64,000 nucleotides of DNA from Pseudomonas parafulva NBRC 16636 = DSM 17004 (lineage in GTDB: Bacteria > Pseudomonadota > Gammaproteobacteria > Pseudomonadales > Pseudomonadaceae). Both the position numbers and the translations under genes were made by a program. Below, in pieces: positions 1 through 8,434 of this stretch. Numbering within the stretch: the first letter of the stretch is position 1; each line of letters starts with the position of its first letter. The notes below the pieces were generated by a model that saw only the letters and a program-made list of their open reading frames with translations, did not search any database and was not told where the DNA came from. Where the stretch lies: assembly GCF_000730645.1 (NCBI RefSeq), contig NZ_BBIU01000026.1:25817-89816 (forward strand), given 5' to 3'.

Positions 1-116
1 ACAGCTCGGCGCCGACCTCGCCTGCCGCGATGGTGCGGTTGTTCGTCGAAAATGTGCGAGCTTATGGCACCGGCCAGGCGCTGCGCGGTGAAGTCGACTT
101 CGCTCGCGGCTATTGA
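1..116 (+). CDS. 2-hydroxyacid dehydrogenase, C-terminal end (partial)
   Basis: Only the last 37 codons are in the window, read from base 3 to the TGA at 114-116. The peptide includes AMVRLFVENVRAYGTGQ and ends GEVDFARGY. This resembles the tail of NAD(P)-dependent D-2-hydroxyacid dehydrogenases of the glyoxylate/hydroxypyruvate reductase type, where a final helix of the catalytic domain is followed by a short polar end. The call rests on a short C-terminal match, so the exact substrate cannot be given. The catalytic domains lie outside the window. Confidence 0.55.
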   Translation, partial: SSAPTSPAAMVRLFVENVRAYGTGQALRGEVDFARGY

Positions 117-127
117 CCGCAGCTGCA

Positions 128-204
128 AGCTACAAGCTGCAAGCGGCAAGAAAAAGCCGTACGCGTTGCCTTTGCTTGCAGCTTCTAGCTTGCAGCTTGT
201 AGCT
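128..204. repeat. Long inverted repeat, possible terminator
   Basis: A 17-base arm at 128-144 (AGCTACAAGCTGCAAGC) has its exact reverse complement at 188-204. Between them are about 43 bases, including a short A-run. Extra partial copies of the AGCTGCAAGC unit flank both arms. The element sits just after the dehydrogenase stop and before the YcgN gene. It could terminate transcription or be a small dispersed Pseudomonas repeat; there is no clean U-tract. Confidence 0.6.
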
Positions 205-228
205 GCCCTAATGCAGGAAAACCGTGGG

Positions 229-678
229 ATGAACGCTGAAAACGCGCCGTTCTGGCGTGGTAAAACCCTTGAACAACTCAGCCCGCAAGAGTGGGAATCG
301 CTGTGCGATGGCTGCGGGCTGTGCTGCCTGCAAAAGCTCGAGGATGAAGACGACAACAGCGTCTATTACACGCGCATTGCCTGTAAGTTGCTGGACCTGA
401 ACACCTGCCAGTGCAGCGACTACCCCAACCGCTTTGCCCACGTACCTGATTGCATTCAGCTTACCCCGGGCAAGGCCGACCAGTTCCGCTGGCTGCCCAG
501 CACCTGCGGTTACCGGCTGGTCAGCGAAGGCAAGGACCTGCCGGCATGGCATCACCTGGTTTGCGGCGACCGCCAGCAGGTGCACGAACAGCGCATCTCC
601 CAGGCTGGGCGTATGCTCAGTGAGCAGGCCGTGCACGAAGATGACTGGGAAGACCACCTGATTTTCCGCGCCAGTTAA
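229..678 (+). CDS. YcgN/UPF0260 family cysteine-cluster protein
   Basis: This 149-aa protein is rich in conserved cysteines: a CDGCGLCC cluster at residues 26-33, further Cys at 52, 60, 62 and 75, and one near 93. The pattern is that of the YcgN/UPF0260 family, whose cysteines are thought to bind a metal or Fe-S centre; the biochemical role is unknown. The ATG at 229 was chosen because AGGAA lies 9 bases upstream at 215-219. An in-frame ATG at 211 would add six residues. It lies in a + run with the M61-like gene 39 bases downstream. Confidence 0.8.
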   Translation: MNAENAPFWRGKTLEQLSPQEWESLCDGCGLCCLQKLEDEDDNSVYYTRIACKLLDLNTCQCSDYPNRFAHVPDCIQLTPGKADQFRWLPSTCGYRLVSEGKDLPAWHHLVCGDRQQVHEQRISQAGRMLSEQAVHEDDWEDHLIFRAS

Positions 679-717
679 CGGTGCGCCTCGCTGCGGCGGG
701 GGACAAGGAGTTGTGTT

Positions 718-1926
718 ATGCGTTGCCACCCGTTGTTGCTGTTGGGCCTGCTGGCCGCCTCACCCGCCTGGGCGAAAAAGGTCGACCTGGACTACCAGGT
801 ACGCTTGATGCCCGCCAGCGGCCAGGCCGAAGTTCGCGTCACCCTGGCTGACGGCAGTGCTGTGCGCAGCCTGGACTTCGACCTGGGCAAGCTCGGCGCG
901 TACAGCGGTTTCCAGGCCGACGGCCAGTGGCAGCTGCGTGGCCAGCACGGTGTGTGGCAACCGGCCTCCGGCAAGACCAGCCTCAGCTACCGCGTGCAAT
1001 TGGACCAGAAGCACAGTAAGGGCGCCTATGGCACCAGGATCACCCCGCACTGGGCGCTGTTCCAGGGCGATCAGCTGATTCCACCTGCGCATCTCGACCA
1101 GCAGGACGGCACCGAACTGGTCGCGCGGCTCACCTTCGACCTCCCCGAGGGCTGGAAAAGCGTCGAAACCGCCTGGCCGCGTATCGGCAAGGACAAGTTC
1201 CGTATCGACGACAGCTCGCGGCTGTTCGACCGCCCGACAGGCTGGATACTGGCCGGCGACCTAGGCAGCCGCCGCGCCCGCCTGGGCGACACCGATGTGA
1301 CCGTGGCAGCGCCCGTGGGGCAGGGTATGCGGCGCATGGACAGCCTGACCTTGCTTACCTACGTATGGCCACAGCTGCAGGCGACGTTCCCGCGCAACCC
1401 ACCCAAACTGTTGGTGGTCGGTGCCCGGGACGGCATGTGGCGCGGGGCAATGGCGGCCCATGGCTCGCTGTACCTGCACAGCGGCAGGCCGATGGTCAGC
1501 GAGAACGGCAGCAGCCCATTGTTGCGCGAGGTCGTGCAGCTGTTTACCCAGATTCGCGCACGCGACGGCAGTGACTGGCTGGTGGAGAGCCTGACGGATT
1601 ATTACGCCAGCGAACTGCTGCGCAGGTCTGGTGGGATGAGCGACGACCGTTATCAGGCCTGGCAGGCGCGGCTCAGCAAGCAGGGCGCCAAGGTCACCAC
1701 ACTCAAGGGTGACCAGGCCAGCCCCGCTCAGGTAGCGCGGGGCGTGATGTTGCTGCAGGCCCTGGACAAGGAAATCCGCATCCATACCCAGGCCAAGCGT
1801 TCTCTCGATGACGTGGCGCGCGGGTTGATGCGCCTGCCAAGCGTCAGCACGGAGGAGTTCGTGAAGATCAGCGAGAACGTGCTGGGGCGCAGCTCCGACG
1901 TGTTACAGAGCAAAGCCTTGCGTTAA
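718..1926 (+). CDS. Exported M61-like protein lacking the zinc motif
   Basis: This 402-aa protein has a signal peptide ending near residue 19 (SPAWA). Residues 20-180 are beta-rich, like the N-terminal region of M61 (glycyl aminopeptidase) proteins, and a helical domain follows. At residues 287-297 it reads WLVESLTDYYA, matching the M61 signature W-x-x-E-G-x-T-D-Y-Y-A that carries the third zinc ligand (Glu290). Where HExxH is expected, residues 270-274 are REVVQ, so both zinc histidines are gone. I infer a periplasmic protein with the peptidase fold but without zinc-dependent catalysis, perhaps a binding or chaperone role. AAGGAG precedes the ATG. The M61 assignment rests on motif reading and is not certain. 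Confidence 0.65.
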   Translation: MRCHPLLLLGLLAASPAWAKKVDLDYQVRLMPASGQAEVRVTLADGSAVRSLDFDLGKLGAYSGFQADGQWQLRGQHGVWQPASGKTSLSYRVQLDQKHSKGAYGTRITPHWALFQGDQLIPPAHLDQQDGTELVARLTFDLPEGWKSVETAWPRIGKDKFRIDDSSRLFDRPTGWILAGDLGSRRARLGDTDVTVAAPVGQGMRRMDSLTLLTYVWPQLQATFPRNPPKLLVVGARDGMWRGAMAAHGSLYLHSGRPMVSENGSSPLLREVVQLFTQIRARDGSDWLVESLTDYYASELLRRSGGMSDDRYQAWQARLSKQGAKVTTLKGDQASPAQVARGVMLLQALDKEIRIHTQAKRSLDDVARGLMRLPSVSTEEFVKISENVLGRSSDVLQSKALR

Positions 1927-1945
1927 AGGCTCCACGCCCGACGCA

Positions 1946-2287
1946 TCAGGTATCAGCCACAGGGTCCTTGCCGGTCACCGTAACGCCTTCAGTAGCCGCT
2001 TTGGCGCTGTCTTTCAAGGCCTCCAGCTCGGCACCGCTGCGTTGCAGGTCTGTACGCAGCCGGTTGTACTCCTGGCGGTTGCGCTGCAGCCAGGCCTTTG
2101 TGGCGCAGTGGCCGCTCAGACCCCGGGCCAGCGCCAGGCCGCCCACAGCTACCTTCAGCAGCCCAAGCACACCGCCCTGACGCAGCCCCCGGGTGACCAT
2201 CAGCGCCCCACCCGCCAGCGAGCTGACGCGCTCGATGCCGTGAACGTTCTGGTCCTTTGATGGCGCAGTAGCATGGTTATCAAGCAT
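1946..2287 (-). CDS. Small YgaP/DUF2892-type membrane protein
   Basis: This 113-aa protein has two short hydrophobic, glycine-rich segments at about residues 24-62, ending in a GLSGHCA motif. That resembles the YgaP transmembrane (DUF2892) hairpin. The C-terminal 45 residues are polar and helical, probably a coiled coil in the cytoplasm. AAGGAGGG stands directly upstream of the ATG. The gene is convergent with the M61-like gene, with a gap of only 19 bases. The function is unknown; the family is sometimes fused to rhodanese domains, which are absent here. Confidence 0.6.
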   Translation of the reverse strand: MLDNHATAPSKDQNVHGIERVSSLAGGALMVTRGLRQGGVLGLLKVAVGGLALARGLSGHCATKAWLQRNRQEYNRLRTDLQRSGAELEALKDSAKAATEGVTVTGKDPVADT

Positions 2288-2382
2288 GGCAAGCCCTCCT
2301 TGTGAAGTGTATGCAGCTGACCCGCCTGCCCTTGGCGTCGTTCAGTCGGGTTGCCGGGCAGGCTCGCCAGCGGCACGTGCAC

Positions 2383-2853
2383 CTACTTGAACTTGGGCCC
2401 CGAGCGGGTATTGAGCCCTTTGGCCAGGCGGTCATACAGCACTACGTTCACGGTCGCCGCCAGGTTCATGCAGCCTTCGGTAGGGATGTAGATGGTTTCT
2501 TCGCACCAGGCACGTACCTCGGCACTGAGGCTGCCGTCTTCGGGGCCGAAGATGTAGAGGGCGCGGTCTGGGTGGGTGTATTCGGGCAGCGGGCGGGCGC
2601 CCTCCACCAGTTCGACCGCAACAGGCGTGCAGCCTAGTGGGATGATGCGTTGCAGGTCGTCGATGCCGATCAGCGGGATGTCGTAGTGCACACGCTTGGT
2701 GTCGGTGACGAAGTCACGGGCGCGCTCGTAGCGCTTGCCGGTATAGAACACCGAGTTGACCCCGTAGCAGCCTGCTGCGCGCATGACCGAGCCAACGTTT
2801 TCGGCCGACTTGGGGTTGAACAGGCCAATGCAACTGTATCGTTTGTTAGCCAC
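2383..2853 (-). CDS. TrmH/SpoU-family RNA methyltransferase
   Basis: This 156-aa protein has the three SPOUT motifs: N-P-x-S-x-E-N-V-G near residue 13, the ALYIFGPEDGSLS block in the middle, and YIPTEGCMNLAATVNVVLYD near the end. These form the knotted S-adenosylmethionine site of 2'-O-ribose methyltransferases. The length is that of single-domain members such as TrmL, which modify tRNA, but the target RNA cannot be told from sequence. The start is GTG at 2851-2853, with GAAGGG about nine bases upstream. It shares the - strand with yajD but is separated from it by a 66-base gap. Confidence 0.82.
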   Translation of the reverse strand: MANKRYSCIGLFNPKSAENVGSVMRAAGCYGVNSVFYTGKRYERARDFVTDTKRVHYDIPLIGIDDLQRIIPLGCTPVAVELVEGARPLPEYTHPDRALYIFGPEDGSLSAEVRAWCEETIYIPTEGCMNLAATVNVVLYDRLAKGLNTRSGPKFK

Positions 2854-2919
2854 GTACCGGGGCCCTTCGCAAAAAAGCGCGATTATACGGGCTGCCCGGC
2901 CGTAGCGGGGGCTCGATGG

Positions 2920-3288
2920 TCAGTCCTTCTTCAGCAGCCCAGCCAGGCCGGCGAACGGGTTATGCGTGGCCTTGGCGATGCTGGGGGTGCTGGTGGAGCC
3001 TTCGCTGAAGTATTGCTGGTCGGTGTAGCGCGAATGTTCGTTGTCGTGGCAGTACAGGCACAGCAGTTCCCAGTTGGAGCCGTCCTGCGGGTTGTTGTCG
3101 TGGTTGTGGTCGCGGTGGTGCACCGTCAGCTCGCTCAGGCGCTTGCCGGCGAATTCCCGGGCGCAGCGGCCGCACACGTGGGGGTACATCCTCAGGGCCT
3201 TGTCGCGGTAGCCCATTTCCTTGTCGCGCTTGGCATCGGCCAGAATACGGTCCAGGCGCGCAGTGGCGGCGGAAGTGGAGGAGGTCAT
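2920..3288 (-). CDS. yajD: YajD-type HNH nuclease family protein
   Basis: The protein is 122 aa. CGRC near residue 40 and CLYC near residue 78 form a zinc-knuckle pair, and ELTVHHRDHNHDNNP between them is the HNH catalytic block, followed by N-W-E-L-L. This matches YajD-like HNH proteins, predicted to bind zinc and nick nucleic acid, although activity has not been clearly shown for the family. AAGGAAA lies before the ATG. No restriction or toxin partner is adjacent, so it looks like a housekeeping copy. Confidence 0.82.
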   Translation of the reverse strand: MTSSTSAATARLDRILADAKRDKEMGYRDKALRMYPHVCGRCAREFAGKRLSELTVHHRDHNHDNNPQDGSNWELLCLYCHDNEHSRYTDQQYFSEGSTSTPSIAKATHNPFAGLAGLLKKD

Positions 3289-3420
3289 GGTGTTTCCTTC
3301 GTTCTTATCAGGCAGGTGACGGTTATGCCATCGAGTCTAGCGCGCTTGCGGGGCTGACGGACAGGCACAAACCGCAATATCAGCGTAGCCTGTAGGAAGT
3401 TTCTAGACAGGAGGTTGCTG

Positions 3421-3699
3421 ATGCTCGCTGCGATCCTCGCCATGACGATGCTGGCAGGCGTGCCGTTGGCCGAAGCCGCCAGCACACCGCCCAGGTTGAG
3501 CACGCCGGTGCCCGGTGCACCCGGCACGCCAACCCCAACGCCCTACCCGCAGATCACCCCAAGCAGCCCGCCCAAGGCCTACGACCCTGAACCAGGGGCG
3601 CCGCTGCTGCCGCCGATGCCCGTGCCCGGGCCGCCGAAGGACCAACCACTGCCAGGTTTGCGCCAGGAGGCAGACAAACCCGTGACGCCCGGCAAGTGA
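3421..3699 (+). CDS. Proline-rich exported small protein
   Basis: The ORF encodes 92 aa. A signal peptide of about 20 residues ends in LAEAA. The rest is about 30% proline with many P-T, P-G and P-P steps and no cysteine. AGGAGG at 3409-3414 is spaced six bases from the ATG at 3421; an in-frame TTG at 3415 overlaps that spacing and is less likely. It is probably an unstructured periplasmic or wall-associated protein. No family was recognised. It is convergent with the oligopeptidase gene. Confidence 0.6.
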   Translation: MLAAILAMTMLAGVPLAEAASTPPRLSTPVPGAPGTPTPTPYPQITPSSPPKAYDPEPGAPLLPPMPVPGPPKDQPLPGLRQEADKPVTPGK

Positions 3700-3721
3700 T
3701 CACAGCGCCGGCAGGTGCCGG

Positions 3722-5761
3722 CTACATCCCCAGCTCACCCAGCACGAACGCATATTCCAGCGCCACGTCCTTCAGCCCCTGGTAGCGCCCGCTCATACCG
3801 CCGTGGCCAGCGCCCATCTCGGTCTTGAGCAGCAGCAGGTGGCTGTCAGTCTTGCAGGTACGCAGGCGCGCCACCCATTTGGCGGCCTCCCAATATTGCA
3901 CGCGGCTGTCGTTGTAGCCGGCCACCACCAGCATGGCGGGGTAGGCTTGTGCCTTCACGTTCTCGTAGGGGGCATAGGCCTTGATCCGCTCGTACACCTG
4001 CGGCTCCTGCGGGTTGCCCCATTCATCGTACTCGGTCACCGTCAGCGGCAGCTCGGGGTCGAGCATGGTGTTGAGCACGTCGACGAACGGCACCTCGGCA
4101 ATGGCGCAACGCACCAGGTCGGGGCGCAGGTTCAGCACAGCACCGATCAACAGGCCACCCGCACTGCCGCCACTGATGGCCAGCCGGTCGCTGGCCGTCA
4201 CGCCTTCGCCAATCAGGTGTTCGGCGCAGGCAATGAAGTCACTGAAGGTGTTGTGCTTGTGCGCCTGCTTGCCGGCGCGGTACCAGGCCTCACCCAGTTC
4301 ACCGCCGCCGCGCACGTGGGCAATGGCAAAGGCCACGCCGCGCTCGAGCAGGCTCAGCCGCGCGTGGGAAAACCACGGGTCCAGGCTCTCGCCGTAGGCG
4401 CCATAACCGTACAGGTACAACGGTACCGTGCGGCCCAGGTCTTGACGGCGACGCACCAGGCTGATCGGCACCCGGGTACCGTCCGCTGCGGTGGCCCACA
4501 GGCGTTCGCTGACATAGTCGTCAGCATCGAAGCGCCCCAGTACCGGGGTTTGCTTGAGCACCACCTGGGCACCGTCGGCCAGTTCCAGCTGGCGCACCTG
4601 GGCCGGGCGGTTGAGTGCTTCGTAGCGCAAGCGCAGGCGCGGGCTGGCGAATTCCAGGCTGTCCTGCACGTACAGGCTATAGGCAGCGTCAGGCAACTGC
4701 ACCCGGTAGGCAGGCAGGCCCTGAGGGCGTACTTCGATGATGGGCAAGCCGCCCTCGCGCAGGCTCAGGGTGAGCGCCTCGGCATTCAGGCTCAGCCCCT
4801 CCAGCATGATGTCGTCACGGTGCGCGACCAGTTGCTGCCAGGCGTCACGGCCAGGCACTGGCGTAGACGGGGCGTGGTACAGGGCGAAGTTGATGCCGTC
4901 CTGGTTGGTGCGGATGAACCAGCGCCACTCACCGTCCAGCTGGCCGTGGTCGGGGAAGTATTCGTGGCCTTCCTCGCGTGATGCCAGGCAGGTGAACGGC
5001 TGCTGCGGGGTATCGGCATCCAGCACCCAGGCTTCGCTGGTGGTCTTGCTGCCCAGCAGCAGCACCAGCTGGCGTTCGGAACTGGTGCGGTAGCAATGCA
5101 GGAAGAACCGCCCGTCTGGCTCTTCGAACACCGTGTGCGCAGCATCGCTACCCAGCGTGTGGCGGCGCAGGCGCCAGGGGCGATGGGTGTCGTCAAGCTC
5201 GGCGAAGAACAGCGTCTGGCTGTCGTTGGCCCAGGTCAGGCTGCCGTCGCACTCTTCGAAGGGCAGGGTGGTGAGCGCGCCGGTGGCGAGGTCCTTCACG
5301 TAGAGGGTGTAGATTTCGTCGCCGCTGGTATCCAGGCTGTAGGCCAGCAGGCGGTGGTCCGGGCTGACATTGAAGGCGCCCAGCGACAGGAAGCCACCGC
5401 CTGCCAGGGCGTTGGGGTCGAGCAGCAGTTGCTCCTGGGCCTGGTCGACGGTGTTGGAGTCGTCGGCAGGGCGCGGGCAGCGGTAGTGGCGTGGGTATTC
5501 ATCCCCCGCCGTGGTGCGGGTGTAGTACAGGTACGGCCCCCATGGAGTGGGCAGCGACAGGTCGGTTTCCTGGATGCGGCCCTTTATTTCTTCGAACAGC
5601 TGCTCGCGCAGGGGCGCCTGGTCTGCCAGGCAGGCTTGCTGGTAGTCGTTTTCGGCGTGCAGGTAGGCGAGCACTTCAGGGGTGTCGCGCTGTTGCAGCC
5701 AGGCGTACGGGTCGGCGGCATGGTCGGCGCGGGCGATGGGCGGCTGTGGCTTGCTGGGCAT
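3722..5761 (-). CDS. ptrB: Oligopeptidase B (S9A prolyl oligopeptidase family)
   Basis: This 679-aa serine peptidase cuts short peptides after basic residues. It has an N-terminal beta-propeller that limits substrate size and a C-terminal alpha/beta-hydrolase domain. The triad is visible: Ser533 in GGSAGG, Asp618 in GYNDSRVQYW and His653 in GAGHGG, almost the same numbering as E. coli PtrB as I recall it. The ATG at 5761 (MPSKPQPP) was chosen over a longer in-frame start at 5854, which would run into the divergent gene. There is no signal peptide, so it is cytosolic. It is transcribed divergently from the membrane-protein gene at 5853. Confidence 0.93.
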   Translation of the reverse strand: MPSKPQPPIARADHAADPYAWLQQRDTPEVLAYLHAENDYQQACLADQAPLREQLFEEIKGRIQETDLSLPTPWGPYLYYTRTTAGDEYPRHYRCPRPADDSNTVDQAQEQLLLDPNALAGGGFLSLGAFNVSPDHRLLAYSLDTSGDEIYTLYVKDLATGALTTLPFEECDGSLTWANDSQTLFFAELDDTHRPWRLRRHTLGSDAAHTVFEEPDGRFFLHCYRTSSERQLVLLLGSKTTSEAWVLDADTPQQPFTCLASREEGHEYFPDHGQLDGEWRWFIRTNQDGINFALYHAPSTPVPGRDAWQQLVAHRDDIMLEGLSLNAEALTLSLREGGLPIIEVRPQGLPAYRVQLPDAAYSLYVQDSLEFASPRLRLRYEALNRPAQVRQLELADGAQVVLKQTPVLGRFDADDYVSERLWATAADGTRVPISLVRRRQDLGRTVPLYLYGYGAYGESLDPWFSHARLSLLERGVAFAIAHVRGGGELGEAWYRAGKQAHKHNTFSDFIACAEHLIGEGVTASDRLAISGGSAGGLLIGAVLNLRPDLVRCAIAEVPFVDVLNTMLDPELPLTVTEYDEWGNPQEPQVYERIKAYAPYENVKAQAYPAMLVVAGYNDSRVQYWEAAKWVARLRTCKTDSHLLLLKTEMGAGHGGMSGRYQGLKDVALEYAFVLGELGM

Positions 5762-5852
5762 TGGGGATCTCTTGGCCGAAACAGGGAGACGCTGTCTGCG
5801 CCCGGAAAAGTGTTTATCATAGGCATCTATTTGCCTGGCTTGCACCCACACC

Positions 5853-6347
5853 ATGATCGAGAACGACTACACCCTTGCCTGGGGCCTGTACGCAGTGGCG
5901 GCCTTGGGTTGCCTGCTGGTGGGCTTCAAGCTCACCGCTTGGATGTGGCGCTGGCTGCGCGAGCCGCTGCTGGTAGTACTGGCCGTGTTGCTGTTCACCC
6001 CGACCGTGGTCGACCCGGTGAAGGACAACTTCGCCCCGGCCATCGCCATCACCGCCCTGGACGTCGCCTTCAAGGTCGGCAACAACGCCTGGCGGGCGGT
6101 GTCGGACTTCGCCATGTACGGGCTCATCGCCTTTATCCTGTATGGCGTCTTCGTGCTGCTGCGCTGGCCGCTGGAAAAACGCGCCCGTGAGCGCCGCCTG
6201 CGCGCAGAAGCGGCTGCCCAGCGCGAGGCGGCCGAAGACGAGCAGCTTGCTGCGCAGGCACCGTTGGCTGCGGAGCGCCACGACCGTTACCGCGACCCTG
6301 CGCCAGCCGCCCCCCAGGGCGGTGGCCGGGTCGAGCCCCGTTTGTAA
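5853..6347 (+). CDS. Conserved inner-membrane protein, unknown function
   Basis: This 164-aa protein has about three hydrophobic segments (roughly residues 8-30, 38-52 and 85-105). The C-terminal tail of about 55 residues is rich in Arg, Ala and Glu, and is likely cytoplasmic. No catalytic motif is seen. The Shine-Dalgarno sequence before the ATG is weak. The glutamine-amidotransferase gene follows after 14 bases, suggesting co-transcription. Some databases label such proteins as transporters; with three segments that looks doubtful. Confidence 0.65.
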   Translation: MIENDYTLAWGLYAVAALGCLLVGFKLTAWMWRWLREPLLVVLAVLLFTPTVVDPVKDNFAPAIAITALDVAFKVGNNAWRAVSDFAMYGLIAFILYGVFVLLRWPLEKRARERRLRAEAAAQREAAEDEQLAAQAPLAAERHDRYRDPAPAAPQGGGRVEPRL

Positions 6348-6361
6348 GCGGAGACACAGCC

Positions 6362-7135
6362 ATGTGCGAACTGCTGGGCATGAGTGCCAACGTTCCCACC
6401 GATATCGTATTCAGCTTCACCGGCCTGATGCAGCGCGGTGGGCGTACCGGCCCGCACCGTGACGGCTGGGGCATTGGCTTCTATGAAGGGCGTGGCCTGC
6501 GCCTGTTCCAGGACCCGGCCGCCAGCAGCGAGTCGGAGGTGGCCAACCTGGTGCAGCGCTACCCGATCAAGAGCGAGGTGGTGATCGGCCACATTCGCCA
6601 GGCCAATGTTGGCAAGGTATGCCTGGCCAATACCCACCCCTTCGTGCGGGAGATGTGGGGCCGCAACTGGTGCTTTGCGCACAACGGTCAGCTGGGTGAT
6701 TTCAAGGGCGGCAATGGCTTCTATCGGCCAGTGGGCGACACCGACAGCGAAGCGGCCTTCTGCGACCTGCTCAACCGCGTGCGCAGCGCCTTCCCCGACC
6801 CCGTGCCGGTTGAACAGCTGTTGCCGGTGCTGGTCGAAGCCTGTGCCGGTTACCGCAGCCTGGGGGTGTTCAACTGCATGCTCAGCGACGGGGACTGGCT
6901 GTTCTGTTTCTGCTCCACCAAGCTGGTGCACATAACCCGCCGGGCCCCCTTTGGTGCGGCGCGGTTGAAGGATGTCGACCTGATCGTCGATTTCCATACC
7001 CAAACCACCCCCAATGACGTGGTCACGGTGATCGCCACCGAGGCCTTGACCGAGAACGAGACCTGGAACCGTTACGAGCCAGGTCAATGGGCCCTGTGGC
7101 GGCACGGAGAGTGCACCGCGCACGGCCAAAGCTAA
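6362..7135 (+). CDS. Class II glutamine amidotransferase (YafJ-like)
   Basis: The mature protein would begin at Cys2 (MCELLGMSAN), the N-terminal nucleophile of class II (Ntn) glutamine amidotransferases. RTGPHRDGWGIGFY, GHIRQANVG, NTHPFV and the CFAHNGQLGDF block match the YafJ/GatD-like group. It is 257 aa with no fused synthase domain. Ammonia released from glutamine would go to an unknown partner. GGAG precedes the ATG. It lies between two membrane-protein genes in one + run, the next gene only 9 bases away. Confidence 0.88.
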   Translation: MCELLGMSANVPTDIVFSFTGLMQRGGRTGPHRDGWGIGFYEGRGLRLFQDPAASSESEVANLVQRYPIKSEVVIGHIRQANVGKVCLANTHPFVREMWGRNWCFAHNGQLGDFKGGNGFYRPVGDTDSEAAFCDLLNRVRSAFPDPVPVEQLLPVLVEACAGYRSLGVFNCMLSDGDWLFCFCSTKLVHITRRAPFGAARLKDVDLIVDFHTQTTPNDVVTVIATEALTENETWNRYEPGQWALWRHGECTAHGQS

Positions 7136-7144
7136 GGACGCTGC

Positions 7145-7666
7145 ATGTTCAGAAGTTACCTGCGGTTGCTGCTGTTCACCTTCGGCCTGCTGGTCGGTAT
7201 CCAGGTCCCGGGGCTGGTCAAGGATTACAGCCAGCGTGTCGAGGCGCACCTGTTCGAGTCCCGCGAGGCGCTGGACGGCTTCCGCCAGACAGCCGAGCGC
7301 TTCTTCAATGGCGACCTGCAAGCCCTGCTGCGGCACTACCGCAGCAGCGACGACCCGGTGTTCAACAGCGATGCCAACAGCATCGAAAGCCTGATGATCC
7401 GCAACCAGTTGCTGGAAACCGAATGGCAGGCCCTGCAAGGGTCGTGGGCGCAGCGCACCTGGCATGTGCTGGTGCAGGCCGACCCGCAGCTGCGCGAAGA
7501 AACCCTCAATGGCTACACCTACCAGATCGTGTTGGTCCCTGAGGCGATCGGCTGGGGCGTGGGGGGCGGGTTCGTGCTCGCATTCCTGGTGGAAAGCGTG
7601 TTGCTGGGCATAGGCTGGTTGATAGTGGGTGGGCGCCGCCGGGTGGTGAAGGAGAGTTGGCGCTGA
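7145..7666 (+). CDS. DUF2937-like membrane protein
   Basis: This 173-aa protein has an N-terminal hydrophobic segment (residues 5-22) and a C-terminal one (about 138-162), with a helical, charged domain between them that is probably periplasmic. The layout, the early GxQVP motif and the Y-x-Q-R-V-E-A-H-L region resemble the DUF2937 family. AAGGA lies 7-8 bases before the ATG. The gene follows the amidotransferase closely and precedes pxpA by 24 bases, so the run may be one transcript. Function unknown. Confidence 0.65.
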   Translation: MFRSYLRLLLFTFGLLVGIQVPGLVKDYSQRVEAHLFESREALDGFRQTAERFFNGDLQALLRHYRSSDDPVFNSDANSIESLMIRNQLLETEWQALQGSWAQRTWHVLVQADPQLREETLNGYTYQIVLVPEAIGWGVGGGFVLAFLVESVLLGIGWLIVGGRRRVVKESWR

Positions 7667-7690
7667 CGGTCAGGTATCGGGAGGCTTCAC

Positions 7691-8434
7691 ATGCTGCTCA
7701 ATTGTGACATGGGTGAGAGTTTCGGCAGCTGGCGCATGGGCCTGGATGCCGAGGTGATGCCTTACATCGATTGCGCCAACATCGCCTGCGGCTACCACGC
7801 TGGCGACCCTGGCACCATGCGCCGCACCGTGGCACTGGCGCTGGAGCATGGGGTGAGCATCGGCGCCCACCCGGCCTACCCGGACCTGGTCGGCTTTGGC
7901 CGCCGCTCCATGGCCTGCAGCCCGGAAGAAATCCGCGACCTGCTGCACTACCAGATCGGCGCGCTGGGCGGCATCTGCAAGGTGCAGGGCGGGCGTGTGG
8001 CCTATGTGAAGCCCCACGGCGCGCTGTACAACGACATGATGGCCGACCCGCTTGTTCTGCGTACCGTGCTGGAAGCTGTGGCGGCCTACAGCGGCGACCT
8101 GCCGCTGGTGCTGATGGCCACCGCCGACAATCGCCCCGCCCAGGCCTTGGGTGATGAGCTCGGCGTGCCATTGTGGTTCGAGGCATTCGCCGACCGCGGC
8201 TATACGGCCAGCGGCCATCTGGTGTCGCGCCGCTTGCCCGGTGCTGTGCACCACGACCCGGTGCGGGTGGTGGAGCAAGCGGTTAGCCTGGCCCGGGGCG
8301 ACACGCTGGTAGCGAACGATGGCAGCACCCTGTGCCTGGAGGCCACCACGCTCTGCGTGCACGGCGACAACGACAGTTCGGTGGCAGCGGTGCGGCAGAT
8401 ACGTCAGGCCCTCGATGCGCTGGGGGCTCGGTGA
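7691..8434 (+). CDS. pxpA: 5-oxoprolinase subunit A
   Basis: This 247-aa LamB/YcsF-family protein is one of three subunits that hydrolyse 5-oxoproline (pyroglutamate) to glutamate using ATP. Family motifs include LLNCDMGESFG at the start, ANIACGYHAGDP, GAHPAYPDLVGFGRR and VKPHGALYN. GGGAGG precedes the ATG. Its stop codon overlaps the GTG of pxpB (GTGA at 8431-8434), which indicates translational coupling. Pyroglutamate arises spontaneously from glutamine, so this is metabolite repair and recycling in the cytosol. Confidence 0.93.
   Translation: MLLNCDMGESFGSWRMGLDAEVMPYIDCANIACGYHAGDPGTMRRTVALALEHGVSIGAHPAYPDLVGFGRRSMACSPEEIRDLLHYQIGALGGICKVQGGRVAYVKPHGALYNDMMADPLVLRTVLEAVAAYSGDLPLVLMATADNRPAQALGDELGVPLWFEAFADRGYTASGHLVSRRLPGAVHHDPVRVVEQAVSLARGDTLVANDGSTLCLEATTLCVHGDNDSSVAAVRQIRQALDALGAR

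Noticed and set aside
3803..4981. 392-codon frame antisense to oligopeptidase B
   Set aside because: No domain is present, composition is biased, and it overlaps a certain gene over its whole length.
5096..6190. 364-codon + strand frame spanning the ptrB start and the next gene
   Set aside because: It lies over two better supported genes in other frames and has no family signature.
6287..7465. 392-codon - strand frame over the amidotransferase
   Set aside because: Shadow of the class II amidotransferase gene, with no motif.
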